Shown here one piece after another: positions 27,146-35,631 of a stretch of 64,000 nucleotides of DNA. Source of the DNA: Streptomyces sp. SID8352 (lineage in GTDB: Bacteria; Actinomycetota; Actinomycetes; Streptomycetales; Streptomycetaceae); contig NZ_WWGX01000006.1 of assembly GCF_009862265.1 (NCBI RefSeq), forward strand, positions 270,606-334,605, written 5' to 3'. Made by a program: the position numbers and the translations under genes. The notes under the pieces are model-generated. The model saw only the letters and a list, made by a program, of their open reading frames with translations, was not told the DNA's origin and did no database searches. How positions within the stretch are numbered: the first letter of the stretch is position 1; every line of letters begins with the position of its first letter.

Positions 27146-28494
27146 GCGGCGGTCTCCTCGGAGGGGGCGTGAGGGGTGTGCGCGGCCAGGCGGGCCAGGA
27201 CGCGGGAGGCGGCGAGCGCGCCCGAGCGGGCGGCGCCCTCGCTGGAGGGGCGGGCGGCGACCCAGTCCCCGGCGTACTCCACGCACCGCGCGGGCCGGTC
27301 CAGGAAGGCGCCGCGCCGGGTGAGCGCGTGGGGGGTCAGCTCGGGCATCGCCTCGGCCCAGTGGTGCACATGGGTGGCGACGAGCGCGTCCCGCAGCCCC
27401 GGCACATAGCGTTCGGCGGCCCGGGTCATGAAGCGCACGGCGGTCGCCGGGTCGGCGGCGGCGAGTTCGGGGACCCGGCGGGGCGAGGCCAGCAGGCTGA
27501 CCAGACCGCGCCCTGCGGGCGCCCGGTCGGGGCACTTGAGGTGGTCGGCGATGACGCAGGACAGCAGTGGCTCCTCGTCCTCCGGGGTGAGCAGGACGTA
27601 GTTGCCGCCGCGCGGGGCGAGCGGCCGGTCCAGGGCGCAGCTGATCTTGAACATGGGCCGATAGGAGGAGGCGGCCAGATAGCCGGCCGCCTCGGGGGCC
27701 GGGTCCGGCTGGAGCCGCAGCGCGGCGGGCGCCGGAAGGGCCAGCACTACCGCCCGTGCCGTCAGCGGGGTGCCGCCGACGGTGAGCCGGGCGTGCGTGC
27801 CGTGGTCGGTGACCTCCTCGGCCCGTGCGCCGTAGCGGACGTCGAGGGGTTCCGCGAGGCGCCGGGCGAGCAGGTCCATGCCGCCCCGGTAGACCCGCCA
27901 GGAGGAGACCGGCCCGACCGCGAGCAGCAGGGCGACCAGGGGCGAGGCGGCGCTGCGTTCCGGGTCCCAGCCGAAGAAGGCCGAGGACAGCGGCTGGAGC
28001 AGATGGTCGTAGAGGTCGGGGTGGTAGCGGCGGGCCATGGCGGCGATGGTGTCCGTGCCGAGCGGGGTGTCCTCGGCGTGGTCGTGGTCCAGTCCGGCGC
28101 GGTGCCGTTCGCCCCAGGCGAGGAACCGGGCCAGCGACGGACGGGCGGTGGGGGACAGCCCCGCGCCGGTGAGCACCGCGCGGGGGTCGCCCACCCCGTT
28201 GTGCGGGCGTCCCGCCCGCCACATCGCCATGGGGCGGCCGATGCGGGGCACGTCGGCGGGGCCCAGCCCCGCGCGGCGCAGCAACTGCCAGGTGGCCCGG
28301 TATCCGCGGGCCGAGATCTGCTCGGCGCCGGTGTCCATCAGATAGCCGTCACCGCGGAGGCTGCGCATGCGCCCGCCGGGGCCGGCGGCGGCTTCGAAGA
28401 CCCTTACCTCATGGCCGTGGCGGCGCAGTTCGTGGGCCGCCGCGAGGCCCGCCAGTCCGGCGCCGACGACGGCGATGTCGAGATCAGTGGACAC
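27142..28494 (-). CDS. FAD-dependent amine-oxidase-fold oxidoreductase (protoporphyrinogen-oxidase-like)
   Basis: 450 aa, GTG start at 28494. The N-terminal dinucleotide motif is DIAVVGAGLAGLAAAHELRR followed by EVRVFEAAAGPGGRMRS, diagnostic of the amine-oxidase/phytoene-desaturase/HemY group. The C-terminus has CVEYAGDWVAARPSSEGAARSG, the second FAD-contact motif. It oxidises or desaturates an amine, prenyl or ring substrate; the particular reaction cannot be read. It is coupled by ATGA to the ligase gene downstream. Confidence 0.9.
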   Translation of the reverse strand: MSTDLDIAVVGAGLAGLAAAHELRRHGHEVRVFEAAAGPGGRMRSLRGDGYLMDTGAEQISARGYRATWQLLRRAGLGPADVPRIGRPMAMWRAGRPHNGVGDPRAVLTGAGLSPTARPSLARFLAWGERHRAGLDHDHAEDTPLGTDTIAAMARRYHPDLYDHLLQPLSSAFFGWDPERSAASPLVALLLAVGPVSSWRVYRGGMDLLARRLAEPLDVRYGARAEEVTDHGTHARLTVGGTPLTARAVVLALPAPAALRLQPDPAPEAAGYLAASSYRPMFKISCALDRPLAPRGGNYVLLTPEDEEPLLSCVIADHLKCPDRAPAGRGLVSLLASPRRVPELAAADPATAVRFMTRAAERYVPGLRDALVATHVHHWAEAMPELTPHALTRRGAFLDRPARCVEYAGDWVAARPSSEGAARSGALAASRVLARLAAHTPHAPSEETAA

Positions 28495-28574
28495 GGGGCG
28501 GCTCCGGGCGGGGCGACGGTGCGGGGCGTGGACGGGCGGGGCGGAGGGGGACGGCGGGGTCCGCGCCCCCGGGG

Positions 28575-29783
28575 TCAGCCGGTGCGCAGCGCATGGGCGC
28601 GGACGGTGTCGGCGACGTGCTCGACCTGGGTGTCGGTGAGCATGTGGTGGACCGGCAGCGACAGGTGGCGGCGCGCGGCCCGCAGGGCGTGCGGCCAGGG
28701 GAAGCCGTTCGTCCGCCCGGCGGGGGCGTCCTTCGGGCCCCGCGGGCGGCCGGTCGCGGGCGGCGCGGCGAAGGGGGCGAAGGCGGCCTGCTCGGGCAGG
28801 AGCCGGGGGTAGTAGACGTGGGTGTGCACGCCGTGCGCGGTGAGGTGTTCGCGCAGCGCGTCCCGGTCGTCGGCGAGGAGTGTGTACACGTAGTAGCAGC
28901 GGCCGTCGGTGCCGGCCGGGGGCGTGGTGATGCCCGGCAGCCCGGTGAGCCGCTCGGTGTAGTGGGAGGCGATGGCGGCGCGGCGGGCCAGCCGCGCGGA
29001 CAGCCCCGGCAGCCGGTGCGACTGGACGGCGGCCTGGATCTCGTCGAAGCGGCTGTTGTGGCCGACGAGGTGGTGGAGGAAGCGGTGGCGGCCGTCCTGC
29101 CCGTGGTTGCGCAGCATCCGGACCCGCTGGGCGGTCTCCTCGTCGTCGGTGACGACGGCTCCGCCCTCGCCGGGCATGCCGAACGACTTGACCTGTACGA
29201 ACGAGTAGACGCCCGCGTCGCCCCACAGCCCCGCAGGGCGTCCGGCCAGGGTCGCGCCCTGGGCCACGGCGGAGTCCTCCACCAGGCGCAGGCCGTACTC
29301 GGCGGCCAGGGTGTTGAAGGCGGGCATGTCCGCCATCACCGAGAACATGTGGGCGGGCATCACGGCCCGGGTCCGGCCGGTGACCCGGCGGCGCGCGTCG
29401 GCGGGGTCCATGGTGAGGGTGTGCGGGTCGATGTCGGCGAAGACGGGCATGGCCCCCGTGTGCAGTACTGCGGCGGCGAGCGGCGCGCAGCCGAAGGCGG
29501 GGACGACCACCTCGTCGCCCGGCCCGGTGCCGAGGGCGGTCAGCACCAGTTGGAGGGCGCCGGTGCCGGAGGCGCAGGTGACCACGTCGGCGGCGCCGAG
29601 CCGCCGGGCCAGCTCGGTCTCGAAGCGGCGGGTGTGCTCGCCGAGGATGAACTTCTGCTCCTCCCCGGTGCCCAGCTCGTACAGGAGCCGCAGCACGGTG
29701 TCCCGGTCCTCCTCGAAGAGGTCGGGGGGGAAGAACGGGACGGGGGCGGTGACGGGGGACGGGCGCCCGGTGGCGGGGGTCAT
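28575..29783 (-). CDS. DegT/DnrJ/EryC1/StrS-family PLP aminotransferase (A)
   Basis: 402 aa. Fold-type I signature: VVTCASGTGALQLVLTALG, GDEVVVPAFGCAPLAAAVL, LRLVEDSAVAQGATLAGR and the PLP-lysine region YSFVQVKSFGMPGEGGAVV. It aminates a keto-sugar or keto-cyclitol, usually from Gln or Glu. An extra segment near residues 340-365 (PPATGRPRGPKDAPAG) is a low-complexity insertion. Its ATG overlaps the stop of the second DegT gene, so two distinct aminotransferases are made in tandem, implying two amination steps. Confidence 0.92.
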   Translation of the reverse strand: MTPATGRPSPVTAPVPFFPPDLFEEDRDTVLRLLYELGTGEEQKFILGEHTRRFETELARRLGAADVVTCASGTGALQLVLTALGTGPGDEVVVPAFGCAPLAAAVLHTGAMPVFADIDPHTLTMDPADARRRVTGRTRAVMPAHMFSVMADMPAFNTLAAEYGLRLVEDSAVAQGATLAGRPAGLWGDAGVYSFVQVKSFGMPGEGGAVVTDDEETAQRVRMLRNHGQDGRHRFLHHLVGHNSRFDEIQAAVQSHRLPGLSARLARRAAIASHYTERLTGLPGITTPPAGTDGRCYYVYTLLADDRDALREHLTAHGVHTHVYYPRLLPEQAAFAPFAAPPATGRPRGPKDAPAGRTNGFPWPHALRAARRHLSLPVHHMLTDTQVEHVADTVRAHALRTG

Positions 29784-30937
29784 GCGGACACCTTCCGCGT
29801 GAGGAACTCTTCCACGGCGTCGCAGACGCGGTCCGCCTGCTCGTCGGTGAGGTCCGGGTAGAGCGGCAGCGCGAGGGCGCGCACGGCGGCCGCCTCGGCG
29901 GCCGGGAAGTCCCCGGGGCGGTGTCCGAGCCGGGCGAAGCAGGGCTGGAGGTGCAGGGGCCGCGGATAGTAGACCTCGGTGCCGATGCCCCCGGCGGCGA
30001 GGTGGCCGGCCAGGGCGTCCCGGTGGTCGGCCTCGATCAGGTAGACGTAGAACACCTCGTCGGGGGCGCCGGTGAGCCGGGGCAGCCGGGTGATCCCCGG
30101 GAGGCCGCGCAGCCGCCGGTCGTAGCGGGCGGCGAGGTCGGCGCGGCGGCGGATGTCCCCGTCGAGGACGGTGAGCCTGGCCAGCAGGATCGCGGCCTGC
30201 AGGTCGTCCATCTTGCTGTTGTGCCCGGGGAGCACGCTCTCGTGGGAGATGCCCGGGAAGTGGCCGAGGGTGCGGCCGGTGCGGCCGTGGTGGCGCAGCG
30301 CCGCGACCCGTTCGGCGATCCCGGGGTCGTCGGTGAGCACCGCTCCGGCGTCGCCGAGCGCCCCCAGCGTCTTGCCCGGGAAGAAGGACAGCACCCCGCC
30401 CCGCCCGTGCAGCCCGGCGTGGACGCCGGCCTGGCGCATGCCGATGCCCTCCGCGCTGTCCTCGACCAGCTCCAGCCCCCGCGCGGAGGCGAAGGCGGTG
30501 AGCGCCGCCATGTCGGCCATCCGGGAGAAGAGGTGCACCGGCATCACGAACCGGGTGCCGTCCAGCGCCCCGTCCGGCACCCGGGCGGGATCGAGCGCGT
30601 AGCTGTCCGGATCGATGTCCGCGAAGACGGGCTCACCGCCCGCGTGCACGACGGAGGTCGCGGTGGCGACGAAGGAGTAGGCCGGGACCAGGACGCGGTC
30701 GCCCGGCCGCAGTCCGCAGGCCTTGAGGAGCAGGACGAGGGCGTCGGTCCCGCTGTTCACGCCGATGACGTGCCGGGCGCCCGTGTAGGCGGCGAGGGCC
30801 TGTTCGAGTGCCCGCACACGGGTCGAGTGGGAGAATTTTCCGTCTTCGAATACCTCTTCCACCTGTGACCGAATGTCCGGCCAGATCCGTTCGAACGTCC
30901 TGGCCTGGCTGAAAAAGGGAACGGTTAATCGCGTCAC
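29780..30937 (-). CDS. DegT/DnrJ/EryC1/StrS-family PLP aminotransferase (B)
   Basis: 385 aa; GTG at 30937, first gene of the leftward operon. Motifs: HVIGVNSGTDALVLLLKACG, GDRVLVPAYSFVATATSVVH, LELVEDSAEGIGM and the Schiff-base Lys in LSFFPGKTLGALGDAGAVL. The N-terminus VPFFSQARTFERIWPDI is typical of sugar aminotransferases such as WbpE/WlbE-type and StsC-type enzymes. It probably works with one of the Gfo/Idh dehydrogenases encoded just across the divergent promoter. GAGAGGA stands 11 nt before the start. Confidence 0.93.
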   Translation of the reverse strand: MTRLTVPFFSQARTFERIWPDIRSQVEEVFEDGKFSHSTRVRALEQALAAYTGARHVIGVNSGTDALVLLLKACGLRPGDRVLVPAYSFVATATSVVHAGGEPVFADIDPDSYALDPARVPDGALDGTRFVMPVHLFSRMADMAALTAFASARGLELVEDSAEGIGMRQAGVHAGLHGRGGVLSFFPGKTLGALGDAGAVLTDDPGIAERVAALRHHGRTGRTLGHFPGISHESVLPGHNSKMDDLQAAILLARLTVLDGDIRRRADLAARYDRRLRGLPGITRLPRLTGAPDEVFYVYLIEADHRDALAGHLAAGGIGTEVYYPRPLHLQPCFARLGHRPGDFPAAEAAAVRALALPLYPDLTDEQADRVCDAVEEFLTRKVSA

Positions 30938-31251
30938 GCGGAAACAATTCCTCTCGGCCGACCGGGCGCCGACGCCGCGATGGACGGGTCTCTACCCGCC
31001 CCGGCTCCGGCGCCACCTGCGGCAACGACAGAGAAACGACAGAAATGCGACAGAAAATGGGGACGGCGCGGCCCCATCGCCGAACGCCTCCCGAGTGGCT
31101 GCCCGAGAACGTAACAGCCGTCAGAAGCAAGTCTCAAATGACTGGAGGAACTTCATACCTTCCGGTGACAACCCCCGGAAATTTCTTGACCGGTGTCACG
31201 CGGAGCGGCGAGATTCGCTGCTGCCCGCACCGTTCAGCCGGAGGGAACGCC
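30938..31251. other. Divergent promoter region of the biosynthetic cluster
   Basis: 314 bp, noticeably less GC-rich than its surroundings, separating the two main operons. It contains three 7-bp direct repeats (annotated separately), the AT-rich strings AACTTCATACC near 31150 and GGAAATTTCTTGACC near 31178, and the ribosome-binding site GGAGGGAAC for the rightward gene. TTGACC at 31186 could be a -35 box. No ORF of its own is credible. Confidence 0.7.
31026..31054. promoter_or_regulatory. Three CGACAGA direct repeats with exact 11-bp period (SARP-type site)
   Basis: CGACAGA occurs at 31026-31032, 31037-31043 and 31048-31054, each separated by 4 nt. On the minus strand this reads TCTGTCG three times. 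Heptamer repeats at 11-bp (one helical turn) spacing are the known binding architecture of Streptomyces antibiotic regulatory proteins. No SARP gene is in the window, so the cognate activator would be elsewhere. Confidence 0.6.
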
Positions 31252-32271
31252 ATGAGACAGCCCCTGATCATCGGACTGGGACGCTCCGGATCCGGACTCC
31301 ACGTGCGGGCCCTGCGCACCGCCCGCGCAGCCGCCCCCGACCTCTGGGACGGCCCGATCGTCGCCGTCGACCCCCGCCCCGGCGCGGGCGGCCCCGGCGC
31401 CGACGGCGTCGCCCGGACCCGCACCCTCGACCAGGCCCGTCCGCTGCTCACCCCGGACACCACCGTCGCCCACGTCTGCACCCCGCCCGACACCCGACCC
31501 GCCGTCATCGCCGACCTCGCGGCCCGCGGATTCCGCGATCTCGTCGTGGAGAAGCCGCTCGCCGCAGACGCCGCCCAACTCGCCGCCGTGGAACGGCTGC
31601 GCGAACACCACGACCTGCGCATCACCGTCGTCGCCCCCTGGCCCGCCGGGGAACTCGCCCGCAGACTCCGCCGCCTGATCGCCACCGGCCAGCACGGCCG
31701 GCTGCTGCGCATCGAGGCGGCCCAGCACAAACCCCGCTTCCAGTGCTCACTGCGCCCCGGCGACGGCCACCCCACCGCCTTCGAGGTGGAGATGCCGCAC
31801 TCCCTCGGCCTCGTCCTCGACCTCGCCGGACCCGCCACCGTGACCGGCGCCCGCCTCACCGACCTGCGCTGCGGAGAAACGGTACGTCCCCATATGGGCT
31901 CCGCCCGGATCGACCTGCGCCACACCAGCGGCGTCCACACCCGGATCGTCTCCGACCTCGCCGCCCCCGTCCGCGAGCGCAGCGTCACCCTGTTCCTCGA
32001 ACACGGCACCGTCGTCGCCCACTTCCCGCTCGCCGCCGACGACGACCACGCCCAGCTCATCACCGGCGAACGGCGCGACGTCTTCCGCGACGACGCCCTC
32101 GCCGCCTTCATGACCCGCGCCTACGACCGCTACGCCACCGTCGCCCCCCACCACCCCTCCTGGAAGTCCGGCTTCGACCTGCACGCCGACGTCGTCCGCC
32201 TGCTCGACACGGCCAAGACCCGGTGCGGTGCCCACCGGGGTGAGGAGGAGGCCCCCCGTGCCGCCGTATGA
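31252..32271 (+). CDS. Gfo/Idh/MocA-family NAD(P)-dependent dehydrogenase (1)
   Basis: 339 aa. ATG at 31252 with GGAGGG 6-10 nt upstream. N-terminal nucleotide-binding motif PLIIGLGRSGSGLHVRAL, followed by AHVCTPPDTRPAVIADLAARG and the catalytic-Lys motif LVVEKPLAADAAQL (E-K-P). A C-terminal alpha/beta domain has HKPRFQCSLRPGDGHPTAFE and MPHSLGLVLDLAG. The family oxidises sugar or inositol hydroxyls or reduces the ketones. As first gene of the rightward operon it is placed to make the keto substrate for a DegT enzyme. It overlaps the next gene by 14 nt. Confidence 0.9.
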   Translation: MRQPLIIGLGRSGSGLHVRALRTARAAAPDLWDGPIVAVDPRPGAGGPGADGVARTRTLDQARPLLTPDTTVAHVCTPPDTRPAVIADLAARGFRDLVVEKPLAADAAQLAAVERLREHHDLRITVVAPWPAGELARRLRRLIATGQHGRLLRIEAAQHKPRFQCSLRPGDGHPTAFEVEMPHSLGLVLDLAGPATVTGARLTDLRCGETVRPHMGSARIDLRHTSGVHTRIVSDLAAPVRERSVTLFLEHGTVVAHFPLAADDDHAQLITGERRDVFRDDALAAFMTRAYDRYATVAPHHPSWKSGFDLHADVVRLLDTAKTRCGAHRGEEEAPRAAV

Positions 32272-34516
32272 CAGCCTCGCCGCCCGCGTCACCGGCATCG
32301 GGGACGAGGCCGCCCCCGATCTGGCCGGCCAGATCGGGACCGCCCTCCAACTCGGCTGGACCGCGCTGGAACTGCGCACCGTCGACGGCACCGCGCTGGC
32401 CGACCTCGGCACCGGCGCCGTCCACACCCTGGCCGACCGGCTGCACGCGGCCGGACTCGGCGTGGTCTGCCTCGACTCCCGCATCGCCAACTGGGCACGC
32501 CCCGTGACCGGCGACCCCGCCGCCGACCTCAGCGAACTCGAACGGCTCGCGGCCCACGGCCGCGTCCTGGGCTGCCGCAGCGTACGCGTCATGTCCTGGC
32601 CCAACGACGGCCTCACCGAGGACGCCTGGGCCCGCGAGGTGATCACCCGCATGCGCCACCTGGCCCGCCGCGCCGAGGACCTCGGCCTCGAACTGCTCCA
32701 CGAGAACTGCGCCGGCTGGGCCGCCGCCAGCGCCACCCGCGCCCTGCGCCTCCTCGACGAGGTGGACAGCCCCGCCCTGCGCCTCCTCTTCGACACCGGC
32801 AACGGCATCGCCCACGGATACGACGCCGTCTCCCTGCTCACCCCCCTGCTGCCGCACGTCGCCCACGTCCATGTCAAGGACGGGGTCCCCGGCCCGGGCC
32901 CCGGGGAGGCCGTGTACACCCTGCCCGGCGACGGCACCGCCCGCGTCGCCGACTGCCTGCGCCTCCTGGAGGACCACGGCTACCGGGGCGCCTACTCCCT
33001 CGAACCCCACCTCGCCGTCCTGCCCCACGAAGGACTGCGCCGCCAGGGCGTGGACGCCCGCGACCTGTTCGTCCGCGCCGCCCGGCGTCTGGCCGACCTC
33101 CCCCTCGGCCCCCGTCCCGGCACGGCCCCGGCCGACGCATCCCGCTCCCACCGGGGCACGGCCCCGGCCGCCGTCCCCCGCCCCCGGCCGCCCGCCGTCG
33201 ACACCGGACTGCTGCTCCACCTGCTGCACACCCCCACCGCCGGGCCCCTGGAGACCGGCCCCGGCGCCCCCCATGCGCTGCGCGCCGCCCAGCACGCCTA
33301 CGCCACCGCCGCCGCCCGCCTCGGCCTGCGCACCCTCTCCCACCGCCCGGCCCACCCCGGGGAGGTGCTCCGGGAGGACACCCCCGTCCGGGTCCGCGAG
33401 GCCGTCACCGCCGACCCGGAATTCCTCACCGCCCAGCCCAGCCTGCTGCTGCGCCTCGGGCCCGAACGGCCCCGCGACCGCACGGTGATGTTCAACGTCC
33501 ACCTCGACACCGTCGCCGGGGGACCCGCCCCCGCCTTCGACGGCTCCCGGTTCACCGGCCGCGGGGCCGTCGACGCCAAGGGACCCGCCGTCGCCCTCCT
33601 GGCGGGCATCGCGCGGGCAGCCGCCGACCACCCCGCCGTCGGCCGCGACATCTCCGTCCTCGTCCAGGCCGTCGCCGGGGAGGAAGGCGGCGCGCTCGGC
33701 ACCTTCGGCACCCGGCCGCTGACCGAGGCCGGGCACATCGGCCGGGTCAACGTCTTCTGCGAACCCACCGGGCTGCACCACCTGCCCCGGGCCACCGCCT
33801 CCTCCACCGCCCGGATCACGGTCGACGGCGACGACGCCGTCGACGACCGGCCCGGGGCGGGCCACAACGCCACCCTGCTCCTCGGCTTCCTCGCCCAGCA
33901 CCTCGCCACCGCCCTCGCCCCGCCCTCCCCGCACGCCCCGCCGGTCACCCTCTGCCTCGCCGGGCTGCACACCGGCACCCTCCACAACAAGGTCCACGGC
34001 ACCGGCGCCCTCGCCCTCAACCTCGCCCACACCCGGGCCCAGGACGGCGCCGCCGCCGAACGCGCCGTCGCCCGCGCGCTCGACGAGGGGCTGCGGGAGT
34101 TCACCGCCCGCTACCGGGACGTCCCGCTGTTCGCCCGCACCGCCGCCGACGCCGCCCGCATCACCCGCCTGGACTGGGACAAGCGCGGCATGCCCGCCCT
34201 CGGCGCCCAGCCCGCCTGGGGCGACGCGCTGATGGAACGGGCCGGCATCCCGCGTCGGCCCGCCGACGCCCCCGCCTTCACCTGCGACGCCATCTGGCTG
34301 CACGCCGCCGCCGGCACCTACACCACCGTCCTCGGACCCGGCTCGCTGGACACCCACCACGCCCACGCCGAGGGCGAGTTCGTCGAGCTGGCCGAGCTGG
34401 AGGCGTTCGCCTCCCAGGTCGCCGCGCTGCTGGCCGCCTTCGCCTCCGAAGCCACCACGGCCACCACGGCCTCCGGCCCCACCCCGATACGCACCGAGAA
34501 GGCAGGAACCGCATGA
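32258..34516 (+). CDS. Fusion protein: TIM-barrel sugar isomerase/epimerase plus M20-family metallohydrolase
   Basis: 752 aa from GTG at 32258 (GAGGAGGAG upstream), which lies inside the end of the preceding gene. Residues ~1-280 are an AP-endonuclease-2/xylose-isomerase-like barrel with all four metal ligands: E149 in LLHEN, D179 in LLFDTGNG, H205 in HVHVKDG and E249 in YSLEPHL. After a Pro/Ala/Arg linker (about 285-315), residues ~318-752 are an M20 deacylase/peptidase: VMFNVHLDTVAGG (H, D), GRGAVDAKGP (bridging D), VAGEEGG (catalytic and metal E), FCEPTG and a late His cluster. Both halves look catalytically intact and in one frame. A keto-aldose isomerisation or epimerisation linked to N-deacylation is a plausible reading, but I know of no characterised fusion like it. 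Confidence 0.88.
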   Translation: MPPYDSLAARVTGIGDEAAPDLAGQIGTALQLGWTALELRTVDGTALADLGTGAVHTLADRLHAAGLGVVCLDSRIANWARPVTGDPAADLSELERLAAHGRVLGCRSVRVMSWPNDGLTEDAWAREVITRMRHLARRAEDLGLELLHENCAGWAAASATRALRLLDEVDSPALRLLFDTGNGIAHGYDAVSLLTPLLPHVAHVHVKDGVPGPGPGEAVYTLPGDGTARVADCLRLLEDHGYRGAYSLEPHLAVLPHEGLRRQGVDARDLFVRAARRLADLPLGPRPGTAPADASRSHRGTAPAAVPRPRPPAVDTGLLLHLLHTPTAGPLETGPGAPHALRAAQHAYATAAARLGLRTLSHRPAHPGEVLREDTPVRVREAVTADPEFLTAQPSLLLRLGPERPRDRTVMFNVHLDTVAGGPAPAFDGSRFTGRGAVDAKGPAVALLAGIARAAADHPAVGRDISVLVQAVAGEEGGALGTFGTRPLTEAGHIGRVNVFCEPTGLHHLPRATASSTARITVDGDDAVDDRPGAGHNATLLLGFLAQHLATALAPPSPHAPPVTLCLAGLHTGTLHNKVHGTGALALNLAHTRAQDGAAAERAVARALDEGLREFTARYRDVPLFARTAADAARITRLDWDKRGMPALGAQPAWGDALMERAGIPRRPADAPAFTCDAIWLHAAAGTYTTVLGPGSLDTHHAHAEGEFVELAELEAFASQVAALLAAFASEATTATTASGPTPIRTEKAGTA

Positions 34517-35631
34517 CAGTCGCACCGCCCTCCGCCGACCGCCGCGAGGAGGTGAGGGTCCCCTACACCATCCTGCTCTCCGAGACGGCCGCCTGCTTCG
34601 CCCGCCTCGGGGTCCCCGCCGAGCGGGCCCGCCTCGCCGCCGAGGCCCTGTGCTACGGCGACCTGACCGGCATGGACTCGCACGGCGTCTTCAACCTGGC
34701 CCGCCTGTACGTCCCCCTGCTGGAGTCGGGGCGTGCCGACCCGGCGGCGGAGCCCACCACCCTGCGCGACCTCGGCGCCTGCGTCCTCGTCGACCACCGC
34801 CGGGCCCTGGGCCTGTGGGCCGCCTCCCAGGCCGTGGACCTCGCCGCCCGGCGCGCGGCCGACCACGGCATCGGCCTGGTCACGGTGCGCGGCGCCACCC
34901 ACTTCGGCTGCGCCGGGGCGCACGCGCTGCGCGCCGCCGCCCAGGGCATGATCGGAGTGGTGGCCTCCAACTGCGGCGGCCAGCGCATCGCCCGCCCGCC
35001 GCACGGCGCCGCCGCGCTGCTCGGCACCAATCCGCTCAGCGTGGCCGCGCCCGCGGTGGAGGGCCGTCCCTTCGTCCTGGACATGAGCACCACCGTCGTC
35101 CCCACCGGCAGGGTCCGCACCGCCGCCCGGGACGGACGGCCCGCCCCCGAGGGCTGGCTCACCGACGACACCGGTGGTCCCGTCACCGACCCGGCGGCCT
35201 TCGACCGGGGCGAGGCGTGGCTCGGCTGGCTCGGCGGGCGCCCGGAGACCGGCGCCCACAAGGGCTTCGGACTCGGTCTGACCGTGGAACTGCTGGCGGC
35301 CCTGCTGCCCGGCGCCGCCACCGGCCCCGCCCGCGCCGCCCTCGACGGCGACGGGCGCCCGGGCGGCACCGACGACGACATCGGCCTCCTCGCCCTGGCC
35401 ATCGCCCCCGGCGCGCTCCGCGACGGCTTCCCGGCCGACGCGCGGGACCTCTTCGCCACCGTGCTGGACTGCCCACCCCTGCCCGGCCGCGACCGCGTCC
35501 GCTACCCGGGCCACCTGGAGGCCGAACGGGCCGCCGGGCGCCGGGTGTCCGGAGTGCCGCTGCCCGCCTCCCTGCACGCCGAGCTGACCGGCCTCGGCCT
35601 GGACCTGCCCGTCCTGGAGGCGGCCCGATGA
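34513..35631 (+). CDS. Ldh2-type (malate/L-lactate/ureidoglycolate) NAD(P)-dependent dehydrogenase
   Basis: 372 aa; ATG in ATGA overlap with the fusion gene. Family landmarks are AEALCYGDLTGMDSHGVFNLARLY near residue 48 (with the D-S-H-G catalytic His), VTVRGATHFGCAGAHA, LLGTNPLSVAAP and ETGAHKGFGLGLTVELLAALL. This fold, unrelated to classical Rossmann dehydrogenases, reduces 2-oxoacids or cyclic imines. In the cluster it may reduce a 2-keto acid or imine formed after the M20 or aminotransferase step. Confidence 0.92.
   Translation: MTVAPPSADRREEVRVPYTILLSETAACFARLGVPAERARLAAEALCYGDLTGMDSHGVFNLARLYVPLLESGRADPAAEPTTLRDLGACVLVDHRRALGLWAASQAVDLAARRAADHGIGLVTVRGATHFGCAGAHALRAAAQGMIGVVASNCGGQRIARPPHGAAALLGTNPLSVAAPAVEGRPFVLDMSTTVVPTGRVRTAARDGRPAPEGWLTDDTGGPVTDPAAFDRGEAWLGWLGGRPETGAHKGFGLGLTVELLAALLPGAATGPARAALDGDGRPGGTDDDIGLLALAIAPGALRDGFPADARDLFATVLDCPPLPGRDRVRYPGHLEAERAAGRRVSGVPLPASLHAELTGLGLDLPVLEAAR

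Noticed and set aside
25496..27172. 558-aa open frame antisense to the adenylating ligase
   Set aside because: GC-rich codon bias keeps the opposite strand open; composition is Gly/Arg/Val-rich without domains, and the minus strand has intact ligase motifs.
25520..28222. 900-aa open frame suggesting an oxidoreductase-ligase fusion
   Set aside because: The N-terminal 360 residues are a shifted shadow of the FAD gene. The ligase starts at the ATG at 27145, and the FAD protein is in another frame with a 4-nt overlap.
30938..31251. Small ORF in the divergent cluster promoter
   Set aside because: The frame upstream of the Gfo/Idh start is open but has no ribosome-binding site or protein-like composition, and it contains the regulatory repeats.
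32108..34525. 805-aa open frame antisense to the isomerase/M20 fusion
   Set aside because: Gly/Val/Glu-rich shadow with no domain; the plus strand carries two complete catalytic domains.
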